The notes under the pieces were generated by a model. That model made no database searches. It saw only the letters and a list, made by a program, of their open reading frames with translations, and was not told where the DNA came from. Of a DNA stretch of 64,000 nucleotides, positions 52,408-63,183 are shown in pieces. A program made the translations under genes and the position numbers. Within the stretch, counting starts at the first letter, position 1; every line of letters starts with the position of its first letter. Source of the DNA: Cellulomonas humilata (GTDB taxonomy: Bacteria; Actinomycetota; Actinomycetes; Actinomycetales; Cellulomonadaceae); the NCBI RefSeq assembly GCF_013359775.1, contig NZ_JABMCI010000044.1:1-64000 (forward strand). The letters are read 5' to 3'.

Positions 52408-54696
52408 TCAGGGGCGCAGGGCGATCGTGTATCCCGACCCAGCGCCCACCGAGGTCCAGCCGGTCTCAACGCCGACCCGTCCCGGCACGAGGACGTCGAG
52501 GTCGCCGGTCGGTTCGCGCTCCGGCCTGCCCCATCTCCACAGACCGCCCGCGCTGTCGAGCGCCACGGTGTGATCCAGGCCGAAGATCACTGCCGCCCAC
52601 GTTGTGCCGGCTCCCACCTGGACCGGATCGAGCCGCACCTCGGTGGTGCCGTCGCCGAGCTGGCCGCTGACCGCGTAGTCGCCCCACGTCCACAGCGAGC
52701 CGTCGGAGCGGATCGCCGCGGCGACGCCGAAACCGCCCGCCACCGCGCGCCAGTCGCTCGCCGTCCCGACCCGCGTCGGCGTCAGCTCAGGGGGGAGGTC
52801 GCTCCACCAGGTGGAGCTCCTCGCCCCCCACCTCCACAACGAGCCGTCCGACGCGATCGCGACCGCCTGGAAGTAGCCCGCGGCCACGGACGTCCATGTA
52901 CCCGTCCCGACCCGTGCGGGCACGCTGCGGCCCGTGGTGGTCCCGTCACCCAGCTGCCCGAACTGGTTGTCGCCCCAGGCCCAGAGCGACCCGTCACGCT
53001 TCGTCGCCAGGGTGAACGTCTGGCCCGCGGCGATCGTGCTCCAGTCCGCGTCCGTCCCGATCCGCTGCGGCGAGGTCGGCGCGTACCCGGGGTCCCCCGG
53101 CCCGAGCTCGCCGTCGACACCCCACCTCCAGAGGCTCCCGTCCTTCGTGATCCCGACCGAGAACTCCCCGCCCGCCGAGACGGCCGCCCAGTCGGTCCGG
53201 GTCCCGACCGGCTCGGGGAGGTCGTGCGCCACCCGCGTGCCGTCGCCGAGCTGGCCCATGCGGTTGTGGCCCCAGGCCCACAACGAGCCATCGGTCTTGA
53301 TCCCGAGCGTGTGCAAGTCGCCGGCCGCGACCGACGCCCACTGTGCGGTCGCTCCGAGCACCCCGCCGTCCTGGTACCCCGGCTGCTCCTTGCGGTATCC
53401 ACCCCACTCGAACGCGCGGAACTTCACCGGCCCCGGCGCGGCCACCTGCACCGTCGTCGACCCGGTGACGCCCGGGGCGCCCTTGAGCGCGGCAGTCACC
53501 TGGTGCGTCCCGGCACCGACCGGGCGGCAGCGGGCGCCGACGCAGGCGGCGGGGTCCCCGTCGACCGAGAAGACGGCGTCCGCCGTCAGGTCCCCGCCCG
53601 CGTTGCCGAACGCGTCCCGGCCGGCGGCCGCGAAGAGCGCGGAGGCACCGTCCGCCACGGATGCGGTGGACGGCGTGACCGTCAACGAGGCGGCAGGTCC
53701 GGGGTCGACGTACACGAGTCCGTACGCGGTCATCCCATTCCAGGTTGCCGTGATCACCTGCTGACCCACGGCGGGGATGCTGCAGGTGGCCCGCCCGCAC
53801 CAGCTGCTGGAGCCGTCGACCGTGAGCCAGGCCTGGGTGCTGACGTCGGCGAGCTGCCACCCCAGCTGGTCGTACGACGTGACGGTGACCGCGACGGGCT
53901 GTCCGGCGGCAACCCGGGACGGCGTGACCGTCACCTTGATCGAGGTCGGGGAGGCGGCCGTGGCGGTGCCCCAGTACTCGGCGCTCGCGATGATGCCGCC
54001 GATGATCTCCTCGTCGTGCACGCCCCGCTGCAACGCGGAGACCCACGTCTGCTGGCCGGTCGGGTCGAGGTGCCGTCCGAGCAGGTGGACGTAGTAGCCG
54101 TCCACGACGGTCGACAGGTGCTCCGTCGAGAGCAGGAAGCCCATCGCGACCTGCGCGCGACTCGCACCGCGGGCCAGCTCACGCACCCAGAAGTCGACCT
54201 CCGCCGGAGCAGGAGACCGCCTCAGCACGTCGCCGTACAACCGCGTCACCCAGCCCGCAGCCGTCGATCCCGCCTGGAGGTAGTGCTCCTGGGAGGCGAG
54301 GAAGCCCGAGTCGATCCGTGCCACGGTCCAGCCGGAAGCCAGTGCGGCGACCCAGAACTGGAGGCCGCCCGCGTCGGGACCACGACCCAGGAACCGCACG
54401 TAGGCGTCGGTCACCAGGCGGGAGCGGTACTCGACGCTGGACGTGATCGCGTTCGCCACCTCGACGCGCGGGCGACCGTTGAGGATCGCCCCCCGCCACG
54501 TCGCCAGCCCCTCGGGGTCGGGCAGACGACCGAAGAGGTCGCTGTACACCCGCATCACGTAGCGCTCGACAGCCGCCTGCTCGGCGATCGACGACGGCCC
54601 CGAGGCCGCTGTCGCCGGGCCGATCCCCCCGGCGACGAGGGCGACCACGCAGGCCCCCGCGACGAGCACTCGGCGAACCGCTCCGGACACGCGCAC
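52408..54696 (-). CDS. Secreted DUF4214 / Ig-like / RCC1-repeat protein
   Basis: 762 residues, GTG with AAGGAGG 5 nt upstream. A signal peptide (about 8-31, PATAASG) leads to three or four DUF4214 helical units (YSDLFGRLPDPEGLATWRGA, YVRFLGRGPDAGGLQFWVAA, YGDVLRRSPAPAEVDFWVRE, YVHLLGRHLDPTGQQTWVSA), two Ig-like domains (about 255-430), then a propeller of seven or so RCC1-type blades (TDGSLWAWGHNRMGQLGDGT, KDGSLWRWG and so on). Three Cys pairs are possible in the Ig part. DUF4214 is otherwise seen in S-layer or protease contexts and RCC1 blades in binding proteins. The combination suggests a surface adhesin or scaffold; no enzyme motif is seen. Confidence 0.88.
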   Translation of the reverse strand: MRVSGAVRRVLVAGACVVALVAGGIGPATAASGPSSIAEQAAVERYVMRVYSDLFGRLPDPEGLATWRGAILNGRPRVEVANAITSSVEYRSRLVTDAYVRFLGRGPDAGGLQFWVAALASGWTVARIDSGFLASQEHYLQAGSTAAGWVTRLYGDVLRRSPAPAEVDFWVRELARGASRAQVAMGFLLSTEHLSTVVDGYYVHLLGRHLDPTGQQTWVSALQRGVHDEEIIGGIIASAEYWGTATAASPTSIKVTVTPSRVAAGQPVAVTVTSYDQLGWQLADVSTQAWLTVDGSSSWCGRATCSIPAVGQQVITATWNGMTAYGLVYVDPGPAASLTVTPSTASVADGASALFAAAGRDAFGNAGGDLTADAVFSVDGDPAACVGARCRPVGAGTHQVTAALKGAPGVTGSTTVQVAAPGPVKFRAFEWGGYRKEQPGYQDGGVLGATAQWASVAAGDLHTLGIKTDGSLWAWGHNRMGQLGDGTRVAHDLPEPVGTRTDWAAVSAGGEFSVGITKDGSLWRWGVDGELGPGDPGYAPTSPQRIGTDADWSTIAAGQTFTLATKRDGSLWAWGDNQFGQLGDGTTTGRSVPARVGTGTWTSVAAGYFQAVAIASDGSLWRWGARSSTWWSDLPPELTPTRVGTASDWRAVAGGFGVAAAIRSDGSLWTWGDYAVSGQLGDGTTEVRLDPVQVGAGTTWAAVIFGLDHTVALDSAGGLWRWGRPEREPTGDLDVLVPGRVGVETGWTSVGAGSGYTIALRP

Positions 54697-54828
54697 GTGG
54701 GCCTCCTTGCCTGGTCAGCGCGTCGTGCGCTGGCGCGATCCTAGGGTCTGCGCGGCTCTCCGGGGCCAGGAACAGGTTCTGAGACACACAGCCCGCAGGG
54801 CGATCGTGACCATCCCGAGATCTGGATG

Positions 54829-54876
54829 TTACTTATCGGTAAGACCCTCGATATGCCTGACACATCTGTGTGCTAC
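54829..54876 (+). promoter_or_regulatory. Upstream region of the oligopeptide transporter operon
   Basis: Contains the inverted repeat TTAC / GTAA (54829-54842, around TTATCG), a CACATCTGTG palindrome, and a possible -35 CTGACA with TAGCCC 17 bp further on. It is distinctly A+T-richer than the flanks and is the best candidate promoter and operator of the five-kilobase ABC operon. Confidence 0.4.
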
Positions 54877-54948
54877 CCATAGCCCACTGAGAACCCAGCC
54901 GGCGGGTGCGCCCCTGCGCGCCCGCGGCTCTGACAGAAGAGGTAGCGC

Positions 54949-56598
54949 ATGACCTCCCTCGCACCATCACGCCGCCGCGCTCTCGCGGCGACCGCAGGTC
55001 TCGCGGCAACCGTCCTCGTGCTCACCGCCTGCTCGGGCAGTGACGACGACGCCGGCGCCGACGGCGGGAGCACCTCCGCCGGGGGTGCGCTGACCATCGG
55101 CACCACGGACAAGGTCACCACGCTCGACCCCGCCGGTTCGTACGACAACGGCTCGTTCGCGGTCATGAACCAGGTGTTCCCGTTCCTCATGAACACCCCG
55201 TACGGCAGCCCGGACGTCGAGCCGGACATCGCCATCTCGGCGGAGTTCACGGCCCCGACCGAGTACACGGTCGTGCTCAAGCCGGACCTGAAGTGGGCCA
55301 ACGGCCACGACCTGACGTCCTCGGACGTCAAGTTCTCGTTCGACCGCCAGGTCGCCATCGCCGACGAGAACGGCCCGTCCTCGCTCCTCTACAACCTGGA
55401 GAGCACGGAGGCGGTCGACGACACCACGGTGGTCTTCCACCTGAAGTCGGAGAACGACCAGATCTTCCCGCAGATCCTGTCGAGCCCCGCCGGCCCGATC
55501 GTCGACGAGGAGGTCTTCGCGGCCGACGCGCTGACGCCCGACAACGAGATCGTCGACGGCAACGCGTTCGCCGGTCAGTACACGATCACCAGCTACTCGT
55601 TCAACGAGCTCGTCTCGTACGAGGCATACGCGGACTACATGGGCGTGCTGCCCGCGGCGAAGACCGCCGAGGTCAACGTCAAGTACTACGCCGACTCGTC
55701 GAACCTCAAGCTGGACATCCAGGAGGGCAACATCGACGTGGCGTTCCGGAGCCTCTCGGCGACGGACATCGAGGACCTGTCGACCAACGACAACGTCAAG
55801 GTCGTCGACGGCCCGGGCGGGGAGATCCGCTACATCACGTTCAACTTCGACACGCAGCCGTTCGGCGCCAAGACGCCCGAGGCCGACCCGGCCAAGGCTC
55901 TCGCCGTCCGCCAGGCGGTGGCGGACCTGATCGACCGGGCCCCGCTGTCGGAGCAGGTCTACAAGGGCACCTACACCCCCCTGTACTCCTACGTCCCGGA
56001 CGGCCTCACCGGTGCCACCGAGTCGCTCAAGGGTCTGTACGGCGACGGCGACGGCGGCCCCGACGCCGACAAGGCCAAGGCAGCCCTCGAGGACGCCGGC
56101 GTCACCACCCCGGTCACGCTCAGCCTGCAGTACTCGAACGACCACTACGGCCCGTCGTCGGCCGACGAGTACGCCCTCATCAAGGAGCAGCTGGAGAAGG
56201 ACGGCCTCTTCACGGTCGACCTGCAGACCACCGAGTGGGTCCAGTACGCCAAGGACCGCACCGCCGACGTCTACCCCGCGTACCAGCTCGGCTGGTTCCC
56301 GGACTACTCGGACGCCGACAACTACCTCACGCCGTTCTTCCTCACGGAGAACTTCCTGAGCAACCACTACGTCAACCAGGAGGTCAACGACATGATCCTG
56401 GAGCAGGCGACGACGATCGACCCCGACGCCCGCACCGCGCTCATCGAGGACATCCAGGACGCCGTGGCCCAGGACCTGTCCACCGTCCCGTATCTTCAGG
56501 GCGCCCAGGTGGCGGTCGTGGGCACGGACGTGACCGGCACCGAGGACACGCTCGACGCGTCGTTCAAGTTCCGCTACGGCGCGCTCGCCACGAGCTGA
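54949..56598 (+). CDS. Peptide/nickel-type ABC substrate-binding lipoprotein
   Basis: 549 residues with a lipoprotein signal (VLVLTACSG lipobox). The SBP_bac_5 fold is clear: VTTLDPAGSYDNGSFAVMNQ, FTAPTEYTVVLKPDLKWANG-HDLTSSDVKFSFDRQ, and a C-terminal YPAYQLGWFPDYSDADNYL. This family binds oligopeptides, but also nickel or oligosaccharides. Long ligand-pocket loops are intact. First gene of a four-gene importer operon, followed by a strong hairpin before the permease gene. Ligand is not predictable; a cellulose-degrader may use such importers for peptides or for cello- or xylo-oligosaccharides. Confidence 0.94.
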   Translation: MTSLAPSRRRALAATAGLAATVLVLTACSGSDDDAGADGGSTSAGGALTIGTTDKVTTLDPAGSYDNGSFAVMNQVFPFLMNTPYGSPDVEPDIAISAEFTAPTEYTVVLKPDLKWANGHDLTSSDVKFSFDRQVAIADENGPSSLLYNLESTEAVDDTTVVFHLKSENDQIFPQILSSPAGPIVDEEVFAADALTPDNEIVDGNAFAGQYTITSYSFNELVSYEAYADYMGVLPAAKTAEVNVKYYADSSNLKLDIQEGNIDVAFRSLSATDIEDLSTNDNVKVVDGPGGEIRYITFNFDTQPFGAKTPEADPAKALAVRQAVADLIDRAPLSEQVYKGTYTPLYSYVPDGLTGATESLKGLYGDGDGGPDADKAKAALEDAGVTTPVTLSLQYSNDHYGPSSADEYALIKEQLEKDGLFTVDLQTTEWVQYAKDRTADVYPAYQLGWFPDYSDADNYLTPFFLTENFLSNHYVNQEVNDMILEQATTIDPDARTALIEDIQDAVAQDLSTVPYLQGAQVAVVGTDVTGTEDTLDASFKFRYGALATS

Positions 56599-56614
56599 CG
56601 CAGCAGTCCCGCAT

Positions 56615-56661
56615 GCCGACGGTCCCGCCTCCGAGGAGACTCGGGGGCGGGGCCGTCCGGC
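56615..56661 (+). terminator. Strong intercistronic hairpin between binding protein and permease
   Basis: GCCGACGGTCCCGCCTCCGAG pairs with its inverse across a GAGA loop through about 20 bp with two G-T pairs and one bulge. No U tract. Probably a partial terminator or an mRNA stabiliser that lets the binding protein be made in excess of the permeases. Confidence 0.7.
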
Positions 56662-56689
56662 TCGTCCGACCGCAACAGGCAAGGAACCC

Positions 56690-57790
56690 ATGACCTCCCT
56701 CACCACCGACGCCCCGTCGGGCGTCGCGCCGGCGCCGGACGCGCGGGCGCCTCAGCGCAAGCGACCGGGCGGCAAGCTCGGCAGCTATCTGCTGGTCAGG
56801 TTCCTGCTGATCTTCCCGACGATCTTCATCCTGGTGACCACCGTCTTCGTGCTCATGCGGTCGACGGGCGACCCGATCACCGCCTCGTTGGGAAGCCGCC
56901 TCACCGCGGACCAGCTGGCGGAGCGCATCGAAGCCGCCGGGTACAACCGGCCGATCTTCGTGCAGTACCTCGAGTACCTGGGCCGCGTGTTCCGCGGCGA
57001 CTTCGGCACCTCGATCTCCGACAACCGCCCGGTCACGGAGATCGTCCTCACGTACGGCGCCGCGACCCTCGAGCTGGCGGTGTACGCGATGCTCGTCGCG
57101 CTCGCGGTCGGCATCCCGCTGGGTCGCATCGCCGCGTCCCGCCGCGACAAGGGCGTGGACGCCTCGCTGCGCATCTCCGGGATCCTCGCCTACGCGACGC
57201 CCGTGTTCTTCGCCGGCATCCTGCTCAAGCTCGTGTTCTCGGTCTGGCTCGGCTGGCTCCCGGTGGCGGGCCGCGCGTCCACCGACACGCAGATCGAGCT
57301 CCAGCGCAACGGCGCGGGCACGGGGATCTACCTCATCGACGCGATCAGCACGGGCAACCCGGCGGCGGTCCTGGACGTGCTGGAGCACGCGATCCTGCCG
57401 GCCCTCGCCCTCGGCCTGCTGACCGGCGGCATCTTCCTGCGGCTCGTCCGCACCAACGTCATCGGCACCCTCAACACCGGCTACGTCGAGGCGGCCCGGT
57501 CGCGCGGGGTCAACGAGCGCCGGCTGCTGCGTCAGCACGCCTGGCGCCCCGCGCTGGTCCCGATCATCACCGTCATCGGCCTCCAGGTCGCGCTGCTGCT
57601 CAGCGGCGCCGTGCTGACCGAGAAGACGTTCGAGTGGAAGGGCCTCGGCTTCCAGCTGGTCCAGTACCTGCTCGCGCGCGACTTCGTGGCCGTCCAGGGC
57701 ATCGTCGTGCTGCTCGCCGTGGTGGTGGCGCTGACCAACTTCGTGGTCGACGTCATCGCCGCGCTCGTCGACCCGAGGATCAGGTACTGA
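56690..57790 (+). CDS. Oligopeptide-type ABC permease, DppB/OppB class
   Basis: 366 residues with an extra Pro/Ala N-terminus (about 1-30), then six membrane helices. The EAA loop is EAARSRGVNERRLLRQHAWR, and GAVLTEKTFEWKGLGFQL is typical of the DppB class. It pairs with the next gene as the two membrane halves of the importer. Start ATG with AAGGAAC upstream. The stop is 1 bp before the next ATG. Confidence 0.95.
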   Translation: MTSLTTDAPSGVAPAPDARAPQRKRPGGKLGSYLLVRFLLIFPTIFILVTTVFVLMRSTGDPITASLGSRLTADQLAERIEAAGYNRPIFVQYLEYLGRVFRGDFGTSISDNRPVTEIVLTYGAATLELAVYAMLVALAVGIPLGRIAASRRDKGVDASLRISGILAYATPVFFAGILLKLVFSVWLGWLPVAGRASTDTQIELQRNGAGTGIYLIDAISTGNPAAVLDVLEHAILPALALGLLTGGIFLRLVRTNVIGTLNTGYVEAARSRGVNERRLLRQHAWRPALVPIITVIGLQVALLLSGAVLTEKTFEWKGLGFQLVQYLLARDFVAVQGIVVLLAVVVALTNFVVDVIAALVDPRIRY

Positions 57791-57791
57791 C

Positions 57792-58897
57792 ATGACCAGC
57801 GAGATTCCCGAGGCCGGCCTCGTCGTCGCCCACGCGGCCCCGCCGACGCCCGAGCACACCTCGCTCTGGAAGCGCCTCCCGGTGGTGCACCAGGTCCGCA
57901 CCAGCGTCGGCCTCCAGCGCACCATGCTGCTCGTCGGCATCGTGCTGACCCTGGTCTTCCTGTTCGTCGCCGCCTTCGCGCCGCTCCTGGCGCCCTACGG
58001 CTACGCCCAGCTCAGCTCGGGCGACGTGAACTTCGGCGCCCAGCAGCCGCCGTCCGCCGAGCACTGGCTCGGCACCACGGTCGGCGGCTACGACGTGCTG
58101 TCCCGCACCATCTGGGGCGCCCGCCCGGCGTTCCTCGTCATCGTCGCGGCGGTCGTGCTCTCGATCTTCATCGGCGTCATCGTCGGCCTCGTGTCGGGGT
58201 ACTTCGGCGGCTGGGTCGACCGCGTGCTCGTGGTGGTCGCCGACGCGCTCTTCGCGTTCCCGTCCCTGCTGCTCGCCATCGTGGTCGCCATCGTCATCAG
58301 CGGCGGGCAGTCGTCGATGTGGGGTGGGGTGATGGCGGCCGCCATCTCGCTGTCCGTCGTGATGATCCCGCAGTACTTCCGGGTGGTCCGCGCCGAGGTG
58401 GTCCGGGTCAAGGCCGAGGCGTTCGTCGAGTCCGCCCGCGTGATCGGCTCGGGCCCCGTGCGGATCATGGGCCGGCACGTGCTGCGCAACTCGACGCGGA
58501 CGCTCCCCCTGATCCTCACCCTCAACTGCTCCGAGGCCGTCCTCACGCTCGCCGGCCTCGGCTTCCTCGGGTTCGGCATCGAGCCGACGAAGGCGGGCGA
58601 CTGGGGCTACGACCTGTCGCGGTCGCTCTCCGACGTGACCAGCGGCATCTGGTGGACCGCGGTGCCGCCCGGCCTCGCGATCGTGCTCACGGTGCTCGGC
58701 GCGACGCTGGTCGGCGAGTCGCTCAACGACCTCGCGGACCCGCGCCTGCGCACCCGCCGCGCCGCGAAGGCCGCGGCCCTGAGCCCGGTCACCGCCGTGC
58801 CCGGCGGGGTCGCCACCGACCGCGTCCCCGGCGTCGAGAGCATCGACGAGCTCGAGGGACCGTCCGACCTGTTCGACGACGACGAAGGACTCCGCTC

Positions 58898-58901
<4 letters not shown>
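57792..58901 (+). CDS. Oligopeptide-type ABC permease, DppC/OppC class
   Basis: 369 residues. An N-terminal helix and five further ones, with the EAA-type motif ESARVIGSGPVRIMGRHVLR and the end LIGESLNDLADPRLR seen in DppC homologues (VGESLNDLADPRLRTRR here). An acidic tail (ESIDELEGPSDLFDDDEG) is unusual. Overlaps the ATPase gene by 4 nt. Confidence 0.95.
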
Positions 58902-60595
<1,694 letters not shown>

Positions 60596-60600
60596 CGTCT

Positions 60601-60628
60601 GGCCGGTTCGCCTGCGGGTGGACCGGCC
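60601..60628 (+). terminator. Terminator of the ABC operon
   Basis: GGCCGGT / ACCGGCC, a perfect 7-bp stem with a 14-nt loop, 5 bp after the ATPase stop and just before the -10 of the next gene. Confidence 0.55.
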
Positions 60629-60635
60629 CGGCCCC

Positions 60636-60641
60636 TAGCGT
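60636..60641 (+). promoter_or_regulatory. Leaderless -10 (TAGCGT)
   Basis: TAGCGT with a 6-nt gap to ATG at 60648; it separates the membrane-protein gene from the ABC operon. Confidence 0.55.
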
Positions 60642-60647
60642 GACCGG

Positions 60648-61157
60648 ATGCCTCCCGCTGAGCAGCCTGTTCGCTCGCGCCTGGTGCGCGTGCTGAGTGT
60701 GCTGGCGGTGCTGGCGACCGTCCCGCTGTGGGCTCCCCCGGACCACGTGACCACTGCCGACGGCGTGTTCATGGTCGCCATGGCGGTGCCGGAGGGCGTC
60801 GCCACCGTCCGGGTGGTCTCGCTCGCGCTCGTCGTGGTCCTCGCCCTCGCGACCCTCGTGGTCAGTCGGAAGGCCGGCGCGGTCGCGTCCCGCCGACTCG
60901 CCGTGCTGTTCGTCGTGCCCGCGGTCAGCCTCAGCTGGGTCGGCTGGCGCACGGAGGGCGGTGGCAGCTACACGGTCGCCCTGGTCGGTGCGCTGGGTCA
61001 GGACCCGCCGCACGCGTTCGCGTCCCCGTGGATGCCCGTCGCGGTGGCGCAGGCGGTGCTCGTCGTCCTGCTGTGGACCCTGGCCATCCTCGGGATGCTG
61101 GCCCGGCGCCGGACCCGCTCGGCCGAACCGACCACGTCCGGGGTCGCGCCGCTCTAG
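60648..61157 (+). CDS. Membrane protein with one copy of a local repeat module
   Basis: 169 residues with about four hydrophobic segments: LVRVLSVLAVLATVPLWAPP, VRVVSLALVVVLALATLVV, LAVLFVVPAVSLSWVGW and VAVAQAVLVVLLWTLAILGM. A module of about 130 residues (PLWAPP ... RLAVLFVVPAVSLSWVGWRT ... LLWTLAILG) reappears in the second half of the next protein. No known family is recognised. Its TAG stop also starts the -10 of the next gene. Confidence 0.75.
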   Translation: MPPAEQPVRSRLVRVLSVLAVLATVPLWAPPDHVTTADGVFMVAMAVPEGVATVRVVSLALVVVLALATLVVSRKAGAVASRRLAVLFVVPAVSLSWVGWRTEGGGSYTVALVGALGQDPPHAFASPWMPVAVAQAVLVVLLWTLAILGMLARRRTRSAEPTTSGVAPL

Positions 61158-61160
61158 CGT
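61155..61160 (+). promoter_or_regulatory. Leaderless -10 (TAGCGT) built on the preceding stop codon
   Basis: TAGCGT begins with the TAG stop of the upstream membrane-protein gene and lies 7 nt before ATG at 61168. Confidence 0.5.
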
Positions 61161-61167
61161 GAGCGCC

Positions 61168-62028
61168 ATGCGGAACAGGCTCGTCGTCGCGGGCGCGATC
61201 GCGGCCGTGGTCCTGGTCGTCCTGGTAGCCCTGGTTACCGTCCTGAACCCCCACCCCTCGCTCCCGTGGCCCCGGGCCGGCGTCATGGTCGCGGCCCTCG
61301 TGACCGTCGTCGCCGTCACCGTCCTCGTCCTCCGACGGCGCGACGTGGCCGCGAGCCGGGCCGTCTGGTTCGCCCTCCCGGCGCTCGTGCTCGGCTGGCT
61401 GTGGTGGTGGCCGCCCCTGAGCTCGTTCGGCTGGTTCGCGTACGCGCCGCTCTCCACGGTCGTGGTCACGGACGCGCCGGCGTCCGACGCCCTGCTCCCC
61501 GCGCTCGTCGTCCTGCTCTGGGCGCTGACCGTGACGGGCGCAGTCACCGTCGTCGGCGACGAGTCCCCGGTCCGCGTGCTCACCGTCGTCGCGATCGCCC
61601 TGACCGCGCCCCTCTGGCTCCCGCCCGGCCCGCGAGTCACTCCCGCCGGTGCCCTGCTGTCCGGCGACCTCGTCACCGCCCAGCCCGTCGTCGTGCGGAC
61701 GGCGTCCCTGGCGCTGGTGCTCGTCGTGGGCATGGCGGTGCTCCTGGCTCGGCGACCGGCCACCGCCCGCGCGACGGCCTACGTCCTGCCGGCCGCCGAA
61801 CTCAGCTGGGTCTGGTGGCAGACGGCCGCGGGCGCCCGAGCCTCCGTCATGCTGGCGGGCGGCGTGCCGGAGCCGGGCTTCTCGGACCTGCTCCCCTGGG
61901 CGGTCATCCCGGCCGCGGAGACCGCGCTCGTGGTCGCGCTCTGGGTCCTGACGGTCCTCGGGACGCGCGAGCTGGTCACCCGGTACCGTCCACCGGACGT
62001 CGTCCCGGTCAGCCCGTCCGGGCGATGA
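61168..62028 (+). CDS. Membrane protein with two copies of the local repeat module
   Basis: 286 residues and about eight hydrophobic segments. Residues about 150-280 (TAPLWLPPGPRVTPAGAL ... YVLPAAELSWVWWQTA ... LVVALWVLTVLGTREL) align with the whole upstream protein; residues about 10-140 (ASRAVWFALPALVLGWLWWW ... LLPALVVLLWALTVTGAV) are a more distant third copy. This looks like duplication and fusion of a module of about 130 residues. Function unknown. The 3' end overlaps the convergent crtEb by 20 nt. Confidence 0.75.
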   Translation: MRNRLVVAGAIAAVVLVVLVALVTVLNPHPSLPWPRAGVMVAALVTVVAVTVLVLRRRDVAASRAVWFALPALVLGWLWWWPPLSSFGWFAYAPLSTVVVTDAPASDALLPALVVLLWALTVTGAVTVVGDESPVRVLTVVAIALTAPLWLPPGPRVTPAGALLSGDLVTAQPVVVRTASLALVLVVGMAVLLARRPATARATAYVLPAAELSWVWWQTAAGARASVMLAGGVPEPGFSDLLPWAVIPAAETALVVALWVLTVLGTRELVTRYRPPDVVPVSPSGR

Positions 62029-62881
62029 CGATCAGCAGCATGGTCACCAGGAAGCCCGTGACCAGGTTGAGCCAGAGGAACCGCCGCCAGCCGGCGTTGG
62101 CGCGTTCGCAGTCCTCGTCGCGCACGGACCAGAACTGCGCCGTGCTCACCGCGTACGGGATCGGCAGCACCGCGGCGAGGGTGCCCGGCCACGGGACCGC
62201 GAGCAACACGGCCGCTGCCAGCACGTAGAGCATCGTCGCGGCGACCACGGTCGGGTGCGCCCCGAGGGCGGTTGCCACCGACGCGATCCCGCCCTCGCGG
62301 TCGGCGCGGACGTCCTGCACCGCTCCGAACGCGTGCGACGCCATCCCCCACAGGATGAACGCGACGAGCACGGGCCAGACCGTGCTCGCGCCTAGGTCGG
62401 CATCCACGAGGACCAGCGCGTAGAGCAGCGGGCCGACGAAGTGCATCGCCGACGTCAGCGAGTCGAGCACCGGACGCTCCTTGAACCGGAGCACGGGTGC
62501 GGAGTACGCGACGACCAGGAACAGGACGAGCGCGAGCGTGAGGTTGGCGGCGAGGTCACCGACCACCAGCAGGTACACGACGAACGGCACGGTCGCGACG
62601 ACGCACGCCCACAGGATCCGGCGGTGCACCTCGCGCGCCCTGGCCGGCTCCACGAGGCCGCCCTCGATCCCGCCCTTGCGAGGGTTGCGCAGGTCGGAGG
62701 CGTAGTCGAACACGTCGTTGATGCCGTACATCAGCAGGTTGTACGGGCCCAGGAAGAACAGGGTGCCGATGACGAACGTCGCGTCGATCCGCCCGCCCGT
62801 GGCCAGCAGGTAACCCGCAGCGAACGGGTAGGCGGTGTTGATCCAGGAGAACGGCCGGGATGCCGCGAGGACCTCCCTCAC
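62009..62881 (-). CDS. crtEb: Lycopene elongase (UbiA-type prenyltransferase), CrtEb
   Basis: 290 residues from GTG at 62881, which overlaps the crtYf stop by 4 nt; the longer frame upstream is crtYf read out of phase. UbiA family: eight or so membrane helices and two acidic motifs, NDVFDYASD and DVRADREGG, that bind prenyl diphosphate and magnesium. The ASRPFSWINTAYPF start is typical of actinobacterial lycopene elongases, which add two C5 units to lycopene to make the C50 skeleton (flavuxanthin and relatives). The neighbours crtYf, crtYe and crtI confirm this. Confidence 0.94.
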   Translation of the reverse strand: MREVLAASRPFSWINTAYPFAAGYLLATGGRIDATFVIGTLFFLGPYNLLMYGINDVFDYASDLRNPRKGGIEGGLVEPARAREVHRRILWACVVATVPFVVYLLVVGDLAANLTLALVLFLVVAYSAPVLRFKERPVLDSLTSAMHFVGPLLYALVLVDADLGASTVWPVLVAFILWGMASHAFGAVQDVRADREGGIASVATALGAHPTVVAATMLYVLAAAVLLAVPWPGTLAAVLPIPYAVSTAQFWSVRDEDCERANAGWRRFLWLNLVTGFLVTMLLIVIARTG

Positions 62882-63183
62882 GCGCGCTCCTGCCGGCTCT
62901 TCCGCCGCCCGAGCGCCACCCAGAGCACCGGCATGCCCACGCCCGCGGCGATCGCGTAGGCGAAGTCCTCCAGCGGAGCGCCCCAGATGTACCGGCCGAG
63001 GATCTTGTCGGGGTCGAACACGTAGAGGCCGACGTCGATCATGATCGTGTCGAAGACGGCGGTGAGCACGCACAGGTGCAGCACGGTCCAGACCAGCGGC
63101 AAGCCGCGCATCCCGCGCAGCACCCGCCACGAGACCGCACCGAGCACCGCGAGGACGAGGACGTTGAGCACGATGTTCGTCAT
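62878..63183 (-). CDS. crtYf: C50 carotenoid cyclase subunit, CrtYf-like
   Basis: 101 residues, ATG overlapping the crtYe stop by 4 nt. Three membrane helices and the lycopene-cyclase-domain pattern VLTAVFDTIMIDVGLYVFDP and APLEDFAYAIAAGVGMPVLW. It acts as a heterodimer with the crtYe product to cyclise the C50 chain ends. Full length for the class. Confidence 0.92.
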   Translation of the reverse strand: MTNIVLNVLVLAVLGAVSWRVLRGMRGLPLVWTVLHLCVLTAVFDTIMIDVGLYVFDPDKILGRYIWGAPLEDFAYAIAAGVGMPVLWVALGRRKSRQERA

